Positions 8,983-16,963 of a stretch of DNA of 64,000 bases are shown here, piece after piece (positions within the stretch are counted from its first letter, which is position 1; the number at the start of each line of letters is the position of its first letter). Below the pieces are notes generated by a model that worked only from the letters and a program-made list of their open reading frames with translations, had not been told where the DNA came from and did not search any database. The DNA lies in contig NZ_BMNE01000012.1 of assembly GCF_014646295.1 (NCBI RefSeq), positions 124,001 to 188,000 of the forward strand, read 5' to 3'. This stretch comes from Nocardia rhizosphaerihabitans (GTDB lineage Bacteria > Actinomycetota > Actinomycetes > Mycobacteriales > Mycobacteriaceae). The position numbers and the translations under genes are program-made.

Positions 8983-10157
8983 CGGTGGACCGCCAAGGGA
9001 ATGCGGGCCTGGAGCAGATGCCCGGCACTGTCGGAGCGACGGCTCAACTCCATGCTGCCGCCGTAGGCGGCGACCCGCTCACGCATGCCGACGAGGCCGT
9101 ATCCGGCGCGGTCGGACCTACCCTCGGAGTGTCCGTCGTCCCGGACACTGACCTGCAGGCACGCATCATCGACGCGCACCGAAACCTCCGCGCGCGCACC
9201 GGCTCCGGCGTGTTTGACGATATTGGTCAGACCCTCCTGGACGAGGCGGTAGACGACCAGGCTCACGCCGGTGTCGAGCGGCTGTCCGGCCAGGTCGACG
9301 GTCAGATCCACCGGCAGGCCCGCGTCGCTCAGATCGTCGGCCAGGCGGGTCAAGTCCGAGATCCCCGGTGCCGGAGCGGGATCGGGCTCGTCGCGGTCGT
9401 CCTCGCGAAGGATGCCGATGGCGCGGCGGGTTTCGGCGAGGGCAGTCCGGCCCTGGTCACCGATCGCCGCCAGCGCCTCGACCGCGCGCCGCGGCTCGGC
9501 CAGCGCCGCGTAGCGACCACCATCTGACTGCGCGACGATCACGGCCAGCGAATGCGCGAGGATGTCGTGGATATCGCGGGCGATCCGGTTCCGCTCGGAC
9601 AGCACCGCCAACCGGGTCCGCTGTTCCTGCTCGCGCTCGAGCAGCGCGGTCTGCCGAGCCAGCGCCTCGAACTCGCCGCGACGGGCACGCTGCCAGGCGC
9701 CGCCGAGCCACGCCGCGACGACCGCGCCCGCCAAGGACACACCGACCAGGACATGCGCCGACACCGGCATCGGAAGCTGCGGCCAACTCCAGCCGCCCAG
9801 CGCCGCCCCGGCCAACCCCACCACGAGACCCGCGCGGCTCGCCCGCCGATCGGCGTAGGCCGCGAGGGTATAGACCGCGAGCGGCACGGCGATATCGGCG
9901 GGCAACGCGCCGGTCGTGGCCTGGACTGTCGCCCACTGGACGAGCGCCACCACCGCGACGACCGCGGCCGACCACTCCGGCCATCTCCGCCGCCAGGTCA
10001 GCGGAACGAGCAGGGCCACCGAGAACGCGAAGTAGTCCGCACCGGCGTCGACCAGCGCTCCGGCCAGGAAACACACTGTGATCAGCGCGATCACGATGAC
10101 CGCGTCCGCGTGCGCCGTCCGCGCGCGCAGCCAGACCGCGACTCGTTCATCGACCAT
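8979..10157 (-). CDS. Sensor histidine kinase, NarL/DesK-like
   Basis: The 392-residue kinase has four or five membrane segments in the first 150 residues with almost no external loop, so it probably senses a membrane or intramembrane signal. Then come a short coiled coil, the HisKA_3 phosphoacceptor histidine in ARDIHDILAHSLA (near residue 217) and an ATPase domain with GYGLVGMRERVAAYGG. It is the first gene of a two-gene operon with the response regulator. The signal is unknown. This layout is typical of actinobacterial cell-envelope-stress or antibiotic-sensing systems, which is family knowledge rather than evidence from this sequence. Confidence 0.9.
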   Translation of the reverse strand: MVDERVAVWLRARTAHADAVIVIALITVCFLAGALVDAGADYFAFSVALLVPLTWRRRWPEWSAAVVAVVALVQWATVQATTGALPADIAVPLAVYTLAAYADRRASRAGLVVGLAGAALGGWSWPQLPMPVSAHVLVGVSLAGAVVAAWLGGAWQRARRGEFEALARQTALLEREQEQRTRLAVLSERNRIARDIHDILAHSLAVIVAQSDGGRYAALAEPRRAVEALAAIGDQGRTALAETRRAIGILREDDRDEPDPAPAPGISDLTRLADDLSDAGLPVDLTVDLAGQPLDTGVSLVVYRLVQEGLTNIVKHAGAGARAEVSVRVDDACLQVSVRDDGHSEGRSDRAGYGLVGMRERVAAYGGSMELSRRSDSAGHLLQARIPLAVHR

Positions 10158-10290
10158 TCGCTCACCCTAGGTCGACCTGTCGGCCACCACCTCTACCCTC
10201 GGAACGATTTCCCGGGGGAGAGCAACAATCGTGGGCTCGCGCGTCGACCGAACCGGTCCACGGGATCGGAGTCCGTCATGTGAGAAGCGA

Positions 10291-10322
10291 AGAGGCGCGG
10301 ATTCCGAAGAATCCGCGCCTCT
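10291..10322 (-). terminator. Terminator of etfD
   Basis: A perfect 14-bp stem (AGAGGCGCGGATTC with its complement) closes a four-base loop, CGAA. It lies 16 bases beyond the stop codon of the minus-strand etfD gene. Confidence 0.8.
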
Positions 10323-10338
10323 CGCTGTGTTCAGTTCG

Positions 10339-13300
10339 TCAGTTCTTGCGGCCTGGGGCCTTCGCGCCGGACTTGAAGCCTAGGCCGCCGGGCTTGGCGG
10401 TCGGCGGGGCAACCGGCGGGGTGCCGTTGCCGTTGCCGTTGGTGGGCTCGGCCTTGGGGGCCGATTCCGCCGCGGGGGCTTCCGGTTCGGCTGGAGCTTC
10501 CGGTGCGGCCGGGGCCGCGGGAGCTGCGGCCGGGGCTGCGGCGCCGGGGGCCTTGGGGCCGGGGCGCTTGAAGCCGGACTTCATGGCCAGGCCCTTGGCG
10601 GCGACCGTCGGCTTGGTTTCGGTTGCGGCCGAAACCGGGGCCGCGGCGGGAGCTTCGGCGGCGGGGGCCGCTTCTGCTGCCGGAGCGGTCTCGGCTGCCG
10701 GGGCGGCGGGAGCCTTGGCGCCGGGGGCCTTCGCACCCGGAGCCTTGGCGCCGCCCTTGAGGCCGAGGCCCTTGACCGGCGGGGCTGCCGGGGCGGGAGC
10801 GGCTTCGGCGGGAGCGGCTGCCTCGGCGGGAGCGGCCGGAGCCTTCGCGCCGCCCTTCATGCCGAGTCCGCCACCGGGTGCCTTGGCGCCACCCTTCATA
10901 CCGAGGCCCTTGGCCGGCGCAGCCTCGGCCGCCGGGGCGGCTTCGGCGGCAGGCGCCTTCGCGCCCGGAGCCTTGGCGGCACCCTTCATGCCGAGTCCAC
11001 CACCGGGTGCCTTGGCGGCACCCTTCATTCCGAGACCACCGCCGGCAGGCGCGGCCTTCGGCGCGGCTTCGGTCGCGACTTCGGCGACGGGGGCCGGTTC
11101 CGGCTCGGGCTCGGGTTCCGGCTCGGCCTTGGGCTCCTGGACGACCAGCAGGTTGGCCGACAGCTCGGCGGCGTCGATGCGGGTGATCGAGTCCAGCATC
11201 AGCTGCGAGACGTCGACAACCTCGACACCCTCGCCCTGACCCTGCTCCTGACGCGCGGTGACACCGTCGTTGAGCATGACCCGGCAGAACGGGCAGCCGG
11301 TCGCGATCTTGGTCGGGTTGGTCGACAACGCCTCGTCGACACGGTCGACGTTGATGCGCTTGCCGAGCTGCTCTTCCATCCACATCCGGGCGCCACCGGC
11401 ACCACAGCACATCGACCGCTCGCCGTGGCGCGGCATCTCGACCAGGGTCGAACCCGAGGCCTCCATCAGCTCACGCGGGGCGTTGTAGATCTTGTTGTGC
11501 CGACCCAGGTAGCAGGGGTCGTGGTAGGTGATGTTCTGCGACACCGACGCGACCGGGACCAGCTTCTTCTGCCGCACCAGGCGGTTGAGGAGCTGGGTGT
11601 GGTGCACGACCTCGTAGGTGCCACCGACCTGCGGGTACTCGTTGTTGAGCGTGTTGAAGCAGTGCGCGCAGGTGACGACGATCTTCTTGCGCGACTGCTC
11701 GACACCCTCGAACACCGAGTTGATGACCTCGATGTTCTGCATGGCCAGCTGCTGGAACAGGAACTCGTTGCCCGCGCGGCGAGCCGAGTCACCGGTGCAG
11801 GTCTCCTCCGCGCCCAGGACCATGAACTTGGTGCCCGCGGTGGCGAGGAGTTCGGCCACGGCCTTGGTGGTCTTCTTGGCGCGGTCCTCGTAGGCGCCCG
11901 CACAGCCGACCCAGAACAGGTACTCGTAGCCGTCGAAGCTGTCGGCGTCCTTACCGAAGACCGGGATGTCGAAGTCGACTTCCTTGATCCAGTTGAGGCG
12001 GTCCTTGGAGTTCTGGCCCCACGGGTTGCCCTTGTTCTCCAGGTTCTTGAACAGGCCGGCCAGCTCGGAGGGGAACTCCGACTCGATCAGTACCTGGTAG
12101 CGGCGCATATCGATGATGTGGTCGACGTGCTCGATATCGACCGGGCACTGCTCGACGCAGGCGCCACAGGTGGTGCAGGACCACAGCACCTCGGGATCGA
12201 TGACGCCGTGCACGTCCTCGGCGCCGATCAGGGGACGCTCGGCCTCGGCGCGGGCGGCTTCGGAGATCTTGGCCAGCTTCGCCTCGTCGGGCTTGCCGTC
12301 GGCGTCGACCAGACCGATCTCGTCGCCACCGGGATCCTTACGGCCACCGGCCAGCAGGTACGGCGCCGCGGCGTAACCGTGGTCGCGCAGCGACATGATC
12401 AGCAGCTTGGGAGAGAGCGGCTTACCGGTGTTCCAGGCGGGGCACTGCGACTGGCAGCGACCACACTCGGTGCAGGTGGTGAAGTCCAGCCAGCCCTTCC
12501 AGGAGAAGTCCTCCATCCGGCCGACACCGAGGTTGTCGACATCGGGGTCGACGTTCTCCATGTCGAGGACCTTGCCGTTGGACATCATCGGCTTGGCCGC
12601 GCCGAGGGCGACGGTGCCGTCGGCCTCACGCTTGAAGTAGATGTTGAAGAAGGCCGAGAAGCGGTGCCAGGCCACGCCCCACGTGACGTTGCGGCCGACC
12701 AGGTACAGGAAGGCCATGCCGGACATCAGCTTGACGAACGCGAAGAGCGACACCATGGTCGGGCTCGCGGGCAGCAGCTTGGCGATCTGCATGGTGAAGA
12801 AGTCGGTGGACGCGTGCGCGCCGCCGTAGGTGGCGAGCTTGCCCGCCTTCACGAAGATCATGCCGAGGCCCTCGAGCAGCACGATCGCCTCGATCACGTA
12901 CGCGGGGGCGAACTTGGAGCCGCTGAAGCGCGACAGCCGCGCCGGGATCCGCGGGTGGTTCAGCTGCCGGATGATGATCAGCGTGCCGATGCCGACCACG
13001 GTGCCGATACCGAGGATCTCGTCCCACAGGTGGTAGACGGCGGTGTCGCCGATGATCGGCCAGTGGAATTTGGGGTCGAAGGTCTGGCCGTATGCCTCGA
13101 ACCAGAGCATCGCGCCGCCCATGAAGCCGATCATGACCAGCCAGTGCGCCCAGCCCACGGTGCGGAACTTGTTCATCCGGGTGTGGGCGAGGAACTCGAT
13201 GACCATGGTCTTGAACCGCGGGAAGAACGGTCGCCAACGGTCCGGCGCCGACTGGCCGATCGTCACCGCCTTGCCGATGTTCCATACGCCGCCGAAGAAC

Positions 13301-13365
13301 GACGCCCAACACAACAGGCTGAGCGTGGCTCCGATCGTGCCCAGCGTGATTGTCAGGGCATTCAT
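10339..13365 (-). CDS. etfD: Membrane Fe-S oxidoreductase, EtfD-type, with repetitive C-terminal tail
   Basis: The protein is homologous to M. tuberculosis Rv0338c (EtfD), which passes electrons from the electron-transfer flavoprotein of fatty-acid beta-oxidation into the respiratory chain. The first 245 residues hold five or six membrane segments. Two 4Fe-4S ferredoxin motifs follow (C298-C301-C304-C308 and C397-C400-C403-C407). Two cysteine-rich CCG domains, as in heterodisulfide reductase, include CAHC near 566 and CCGAGG near 653. From about 745 to the end the chain is Ala/Pro/Gly/Lys-rich with at least seven copies of a GLGMKGGAKAPG-like unit. I placed the start at the ATG at 13365 because GAAAGG lies seven bases upstream; an upstream in-frame start would add 18 unlikely residues. 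Product length is 1,008 residues. Confidence 0.88.
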   Translation of the reverse strand: MNALTITLGTIGATLSLLCWASFFGGVWNIGKAVTIGQSAPDRWRPFFPRFKTMVIEFLAHTRMNKFRTVGWAHWLVMIGFMGGAMLWFEAYGQTFDPKFHWPIIGDTAVYHLWDEILGIGTVVGIGTLIIIRQLNHPRIPARLSRFSGSKFAPAYVIEAIVLLEGLGMIFVKAGKLATYGGAHASTDFFTMQIAKLLPASPTMVSLFAFVKLMSGMAFLYLVGRNVTWGVAWHRFSAFFNIYFKREADGTVALGAAKPMMSNGKVLDMENVDPDVDNLGVGRMEDFSWKGWLDFTTCTECGRCQSQCPAWNTGKPLSPKLLIMSLRDHGYAAAPYLLAGGRKDPGGDEIGLVDADGKPDEAKLAKISEAARAEAERPLIGAEDVHGVIDPEVLWSCTTCGACVEQCPVDIEHVDHIIDMRRYQVLIESEFPSELAGLFKNLENKGNPWGQNSKDRLNWIKEVDFDIPVFGKDADSFDGYEYLFWVGCAGAYEDRAKKTTKAVAELLATAGTKFMVLGAEETCTGDSARRAGNEFLFQQLAMQNIEVINSVFEGVEQSRKKIVVTCAHCFNTLNNEYPQVGGTYEVVHHTQLLNRLVRQKKLVPVASVSQNITYHDPCYLGRHNKIYNAPRELMEASGSTLVEMPRHGERSMCCGAGGARMWMEEQLGKRINVDRVDEALSTNPTKIATGCPFCRVMLNDGVTARQEQGQGEGVEVVDVSQLMLDSITRIDAAELSANLLVVQEPKAEPEPEPEPEPAPVAEVATEAAPKAAPAGGGLGMKGAAKAPGGGLGMKGAAKAPGAKAPAAEAAPAAEAAPAKGLGMKGGAKAPGGGLGMKGGAKAPAAPAEAAAPAEAAPAPAAPPVKGLGLKGGAKAPGAKAPGAKAPAAPAAETAPAAEAAPAAEAPAAAPVSAATETKPTVAAKGLAMKSGFKRPGPKAPGAAAPAAAPAAPAAPEAPAEPEAPAAESAPKAEPTNGNGNGTPPVAPPTAKPGGLGFKSGAKAPGRKN

Positions 13366-13449
13366 GTCGCGACCTTTCTTTAGAGGCAACACGAGGGTCT
13401 TGGGGCGAGACGAACTCACCCGGTTGGCTCGTATCGTAACCGGCGCTAA

Positions 13450-13465
13450 GTTACCGGCCAGTAAC
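13450..13465. promoter_or_regulatory. Operator-like palindrome upstream of etfD
   Basis: GTTACCGGCCAGTAAC is a 16-base palindrome with one mismatched pair, about 85 bases before the etfD start. An upstream GTAAC at 13436-13440 forms a second inverted pairing with its left arm. The shape suits a TetR-type regulator, which would fit a beta-oxidation gene. The regulator is not identified. Confidence 0.5.
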
Positions 13466-13519
13466 TACCGGTGTCCACCGTAGGATCGGCATTTGTGCTC
13501 TGACCTTGTTTACTGCGGC

Positions 13520-13548
13520 TTGACCTGGATTTTGCCTGTGAGCAATAT
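13520..13548 (+). promoter_or_regulatory. Probable promoter for the secreted glycine-zipper protein
   Basis: TTGACC (13520-13525) and CAATAT (13543-13548) are separated by exactly 17 bases, a good vegetative-sigma layout. Transcription would start near 13556, leaving a leader of about 270 bases before the start codon at 13825. Confidence 0.4.
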
Positions 13549-13622
13549 CACATAAATGTTTGCCGCGAGGTGCCCAAGTCTGCTGGTGAACACCGTAAAC
13601 CGTGTGTGATCTGCGGCGAAGC

Positions 13623-13640
13623 TAAGGTCAGGCTTACTCC
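13623..13640. promoter_or_regulatory. Possible IdeR/DtxR-type iron box
   Basis: TAAGGTCAGGCTTACTCC keeps the core AGGTnAGGCTnAC of the actinobacterial iron box but loses the right end. It lies in the leader of the gene at 13825, about 185 bases before its start. The remainder of the 13466-13824 gap shows no gene that I would defend. Confidence 0.35.
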
Positions 13641-13824
13641 GCCGACCGAGATTGCTTCTGGCTTCCCAGGTTTCGGTCCATTAGGCTCCAGCTGTTCTGT
13701 CTGCTGTGCCGGTCTTCACACTGCTCGGGGAGAAGTAAGGGGCACCTCATGGTGTGTTCCTGCTTGACGGGTCTCGCGTGTCGCGGATCGTACATGGCAC
13801 CACACCTGATGGATTGGAACCTTA

Positions 13825-14562
13825 ATGAACTTCCGTAGGACCACTGCGGCAGCCGCACTGGTTATCGGCGCCATGACTGTGTCGCTGGGGACTGCGCACG
13901 CCGAGCCGGTTCCCGCCCCGGCTCAGGACATCAAGTACTCGGTGAAGCTGGTCGACAAGACCATCGTCGCCACCCTCCAGAACGGCACCTTCTCGATCGT
14001 CGAGCAGGACGGCGAGACTCCCGAAGCGCCGAAGACCAAGGTCGCCGAGATCAAGGACACCACCGGTGCCACGGTCGTCTCGCTGCCGATCGACTTCACC
14101 GTCAACGGCACCGACATCCCGACCAAGTCCGCGGTCACCAAGGACAACACCGTCCTCGAGCTGACCCCGGAGAAGCCGGAAGGCCTGCAGCTGGGCACCG
14201 AGCCGGTCGGCGTGAAGCCGGTCCTCAAGGCTGATCCGATCGCCTCGGCGCAGGAGAACCAGAAGGCGATCAACGACTTCTCCAGCAAGTTCAGCATCGG
14301 CACCGCGATCGGCACCTTCGTCGGCACCGCCATCGGCGCCGTCGTCGGTTGCGTCTTCGGCCTGCCGCTGTTCGGTGTCGGCTGCCTGGCCGGTCTGCCG
14401 CTCGGCGCCGCTGTCGGCGGCATCCTGGGCATGATCGTCATCGGCGGTCCGACCATGCTGGCCGCGGGCATCGAGCTGCTCAACGTCATGCAGGCGCCCG
14501 AGGGCACCACCGTGTGGGCCGAGAAGCCGAAGGCCGCCCCGGCCGCCGCTCCGGCCAACTGA
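13825..14562 (+). CDS. Secreted protein with glycine-zipper-like C-terminal segment
   Basis: This 245-residue protein has a clear signal peptide, with an AHA-EP cleavage site after about residue 27. A beta-rich middle part of about 120 residues follows (many K/T/V alternations, such as VKLVDKTIVATLQNG). Then comes a strongly hydrophobic stretch of roughly 70 residues that repeats small residues (GTAIGTFVGTAIGAVVGC, then GLPLGAAVGGILGM). The stretch resembles glycine zippers that insert into or oligomerise in membranes. I do not recognise a named enzyme; such proteins are common and uncharacterised in Nocardia. It is monocistronic, bounded by the leader upstream and a strong terminator downstream. 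Confidence 0.7.
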   Translation: MNFRRTTAAAALVIGAMTVSLGTAHAEPVPAPAQDIKYSVKLVDKTIVATLQNGTFSIVEQDGETPEAPKTKVAEIKDTTGATVVSLPIDFTVNGTDIPTKSAVTKDNTVLELTPEKPEGLQLGTEPVGVKPVLKADPIASAQENQKAINDFSSKFSIGTAIGTFVGTAIGAVVGCVFGLPLFGVGCLAGLPLGAAVGGILGMIVIGGPTMLAAGIELLNVMQAPEGTTVWAEKPKAAPAAAPAN

Positions 14563-14579
14563 TTCACCGCTTTACCGCG

Positions 14580-14610
14580 AAGGCCCCGCTCCGATCCGGA
14601 GCGGGGCCTT
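14580..14610 (+). terminator. Terminator after the glycine-zipper gene
   Basis: A 14-bp perfect stem (AAGGCCCCGCTCCG with its complement) closes a three-base loop and ends in CCTT, 18 bases beyond the stop codon. It may also serve the convergent NRDE gene, whose stop is nine bases away. Confidence 0.8.
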
Positions 14611-14618
14611 CCGCGTTC

Positions 14619-15464
14619 TCAGCCGAGATCGACGACCCCGGACACTGATTCCGAGCCGCCTGCTTCGCCGTGACGGCCGAACGTACGCTCGACCATGGTG
14701 TAGTGACCGTCCTCGCGTACCAGCAGCACCGTGCTCGCGCGGGTGCCGTGCAGATCGTGGGCGCCGAAGCGCGCCGAGGCCGCCCGCTCGAACGCCAGCG
14801 GGATGCCGGTGCGCGGCAGGAGCTCGTCGGGCGCTTCGGTGCGGTCGGCGAGCAGCGTGAAGTAGTCCTCGACGGAATGCGGCGCGGTCGCCACGATGCC
14901 GTGCAGACCGGCCAGCCCGGTGGCGACCTTCGGCCACAGCGGCGGCGCGCCCACACCGGTGACCACCGGAGCCTGGGGATGGGTGTGGATCAATCCGGGC
15001 TCCGACGCCAGGTGCGCGGAATTGGACAGCGCGTGCAGACCGGGCGCCAGTTCGGCGGGCCCGCTGCCGCTGCGATTGGAATGCCACCACAGCGTGCGCA
15101 GATCGCCGACGAGCAGGTTGTAGCCGATGTAGTCGTCCGGCGCGGCGGCGACCCCGGCCAGGTAGTCCGACGGCACCGCGGCGCCGCGCAGGTAGTCCAT
15201 CAGCAGTGCGCCGCGGGAGCGCGGGTGGGGCGGGGTGTCGTGCGGATTGCGGACATTGGTGACCGTGGCGAACCGCGGTTCGTCGGTACGCAGCCCCAGC
15301 CAGGTGCCCGGTGCGACGGCGCCCAGATCACGCCCGGCCAGCAGCATTTCCCCCGGCCAGCGGCGCAGCGACTCGGTGTCGCGGGTGTAGAACTCGTCCC
15401 GGTTGGCGGCCACGATCAGCCGGTACTCGGGGTGCGCCCGCCAGGCGAGCAGAACCAAACACAT
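14619..15464 (-). CDS. NRDE (TANGO2-like) family protein
   Basis: The 281-residue protein begins MCLVLLAWRAHPEYRL and has the signature ANRDEFY near residue 19 and a Trp/Pro-rich region after it, which define the NRDE/TANGO2 family. The second-position cysteine is typical of N-terminal-nucleophile folds and fixes the start at 15464; the reading frame extends 14 residues further upstream, but these do not fit the family. Function in bacteria is unknown; human TANGO2 has been linked to haem and lipid handling. It is likely cytosolic. Confidence 0.85.
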   Translation of the reverse strand: MCLVLLAWRAHPEYRLIVAANRDEFYTRDTESLRRWPGEMLLAGRDLGAVAPGTWLGLRTDEPRFATVTNVRNPHDTPPHPRSRGALLMDYLRGAAVPSDYLAGVAAAPDDYIGYNLLVGDLRTLWWHSNRSGSGPAELAPGLHALSNSAHLASEPGLIHTHPQAPVVTGVGAPPLWPKVATGLAGLHGIVATAPHSVEDYFTLLADRTEAPDELLPRTGIPLAFERAASARFGAHDLHGTRASTVLLVREDGHYTMVERTFGRHGEAGGSESVSGVVDLG

Positions 15465-15487
15465 GCCCCCAGCATGCCTTGGACGCC

Positions 15488-15522
15488 GGAAAGGCCGGTA
15501 GCGCACTGCTACCGGCCTTTCC
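15488..15522 (-). terminator. Terminator of the first secreted protease
   Basis: A 15-bp perfect stem (GGAAAGGCCGGTAGC with its complement) closes a five-base loop. It lies 29 bases past the stop of the minus-strand protease and 23 bases before the start of the NRDE gene, so it insulates that gene. Confidence 0.8.
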
Positions 15523-15551
15523 GAGCTGCTCTGTGCCTGCGGAAACCGCGA

Positions 15552-16871
15552 TCAGTTGGTGCGGACCGCCAGGCCCGGGTTGTCCGAGAGGACGACGCTC
15601 AGCGGCTGCGCGAACAGCTGCGGGACGTCACCGGTGATCGCGCCGATGATGTTCGGGATCTCGCAGATCGGGTAGTCGGCGACCGACGACGCGCTGGAGA
15701 TGCCGAGCGCGAGGCGACCGGTCACGATCGCGCCGCCGGAATCGCCGGGCAGGGCGCAGATGTTGGCCGAGAAGCTCTGGGTCATCTGCCGATCGCCGAC
15801 CTGCACGGTCTGGTCGACGCCGTTGATGATGCCGCAGCTGAAGCCGGTACGCGCACCCGACTTGCAGACCGGGGCGCCGACCACCGGGGTGGCCACGCCG
15901 TCGACGGCGATCGGGGCGTTGCCCGGCACGCGCACGAGGTTGTTCTCGAAGCGGGGGCGGGCGTTGTCGTTGATCCGGATGATCGAGTAGTCCTGCGCGC
16001 CGAGCACCGACTTCGAGAAGGTGCCGAGCTGGGCACCCGCGCGGTCACCGTTGAGCTCGTAGACCGCGGCAGCGGCGTCGGTACCGGCCGTGCCGAGATC
16101 GGGGTTGCAGTGACCCGCCGAGATGTTGACGACGTTGCCCGCGCGGTCGGTGCCGTTGAAGCCCAGCGAGCAGCGCAGCGAGCTGCGGCCGATCACCGAG
16201 GCGTAGCCGTCGCCGCCGGCCAGGGCGCCGTTGCCGTCGCCTGCCACGGGGGTGGCGTTCAGCTCGACGCGCTCGCCTGCCACGGGCGGCGCGGTGACGA
16301 CGACGCGGGACGGGTCGATGAAGCTCGGCAGCGGCAGACCGGCCTGGTCGACACGCACCGCGATGGCGTTGTTCACCGGGTCGATGACGACGCCACGCAC
16401 GAGGGCGGCGACCTCCGGCGGCGCGGCGGCCAGCCAGTTCTCGAACGCGGTCTTCTCACCGCGCAGCGCGGACTCGCTCTTGGCGACGTTGCGGACCTCG
16501 AAACCGGCCGACTGCGCGGCCTCGCGAGCCTGATCGGCGCCGGGGGCCTGCGCGAGCGCGACGACGGCGTTACCGGCGTCGTTCAGCCAGGCGCCGGCGA
16601 AGGCCTGCGGGAACTGGCGCTGAGCGGTGGTGGAGAACGCGGCGACCTGCTGCGCGATATCGGCGCGGCGCAGGTACTCCTCCGGGGAGATCTTCAGATC
16701 GCGGGTGACCGCCTCCACCAGCTGGGCGGGCAGGTCGGGCGCGGGCTGCGCATCGGCAACCGCCATCGTGGGGCCGAACAGCAAAATCGCCGCCGAAGCG
16801 GCGATCACGGACTTCCGAGCTCTTCTCGAGCTTCGCGCGGACGGGGTGCGACCCATACGTGGCAGGAGCAT
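15552..16871 (-). CDS. Secreted chymotrypsin-fold serine protease (S1, streptogrisin-like)
   Basis: The protein of 439 residues has a twin-arginine-like/Sec signal (SRRARKSVIAASAAILLFG) with a probable ADA-QP cleavage near 41, an alpha-lytic-type pro-domain (about 45-200) and a protease domain. The catalytic triad is visible as H254 in SAGHC, D294 in AQDYS and S378 in GDSGG. Cysteines next to the histidine and serine suggest the usual disulfides. The start is uncertain: ATG at 16871 or 16856, and a longer frame from 16934 has an unlikely leader. It is paralogous to the next gene and follows it on the same strand after about 90 bases. Confidence 0.85.
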   Translation of the reverse strand: MLLPRMGRTPSARSSRRARKSVIAASAAILLFGPTMAVADAQPAPDLPAQLVEAVTRDLKISPEEYLRRADIAQQVAAFSTTAQRQFPQAFAGAWLNDAGNAVVALAQAPGADQAREAAQSAGFEVRNVAKSESALRGEKTAFENWLAAAPPEVAALVRGVVIDPVNNAIAVRVDQAGLPLPSFIDPSRVVVTAPPVAGERVELNATPVAGDGNGALAGGDGYASVIGRSSLRCSLGFNGTDRAGNVVNISAGHCNPDLGTAGTDAAAAVYELNGDRAGAQLGTFSKSVLGAQDYSIIRINDNARPRFENNLVRVPGNAPIAVDGVATPVVGAPVCKSGARTGFSCGIINGVDQTVQVGDRQMTQSFSANICALPGDSGGAIVTGRLALGISSASSVADYPICEIPNIIGAITGDVPQLFAQPLSVVLSDNPGLAVRTN

Positions 16872-16963
16872 GATCGAACTATATGGGCTCGAGCGGGTTA
16901 TGCCTACTCGGACCGGGCAAGAGATTTCGCTCACCCGGTCCGTGTAGTCGGTTCGTTATCGAG

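Noticed and set aside
13570..13767. 65-residue frame with several cysteines between etfD and the glycine-zipper gene
   Set aside because: It contains CVICGE and SCSVCC, but has no ribosome binding site, lies in a leader behind a good promoter, overlaps the possible iron box and has irregular codon use.
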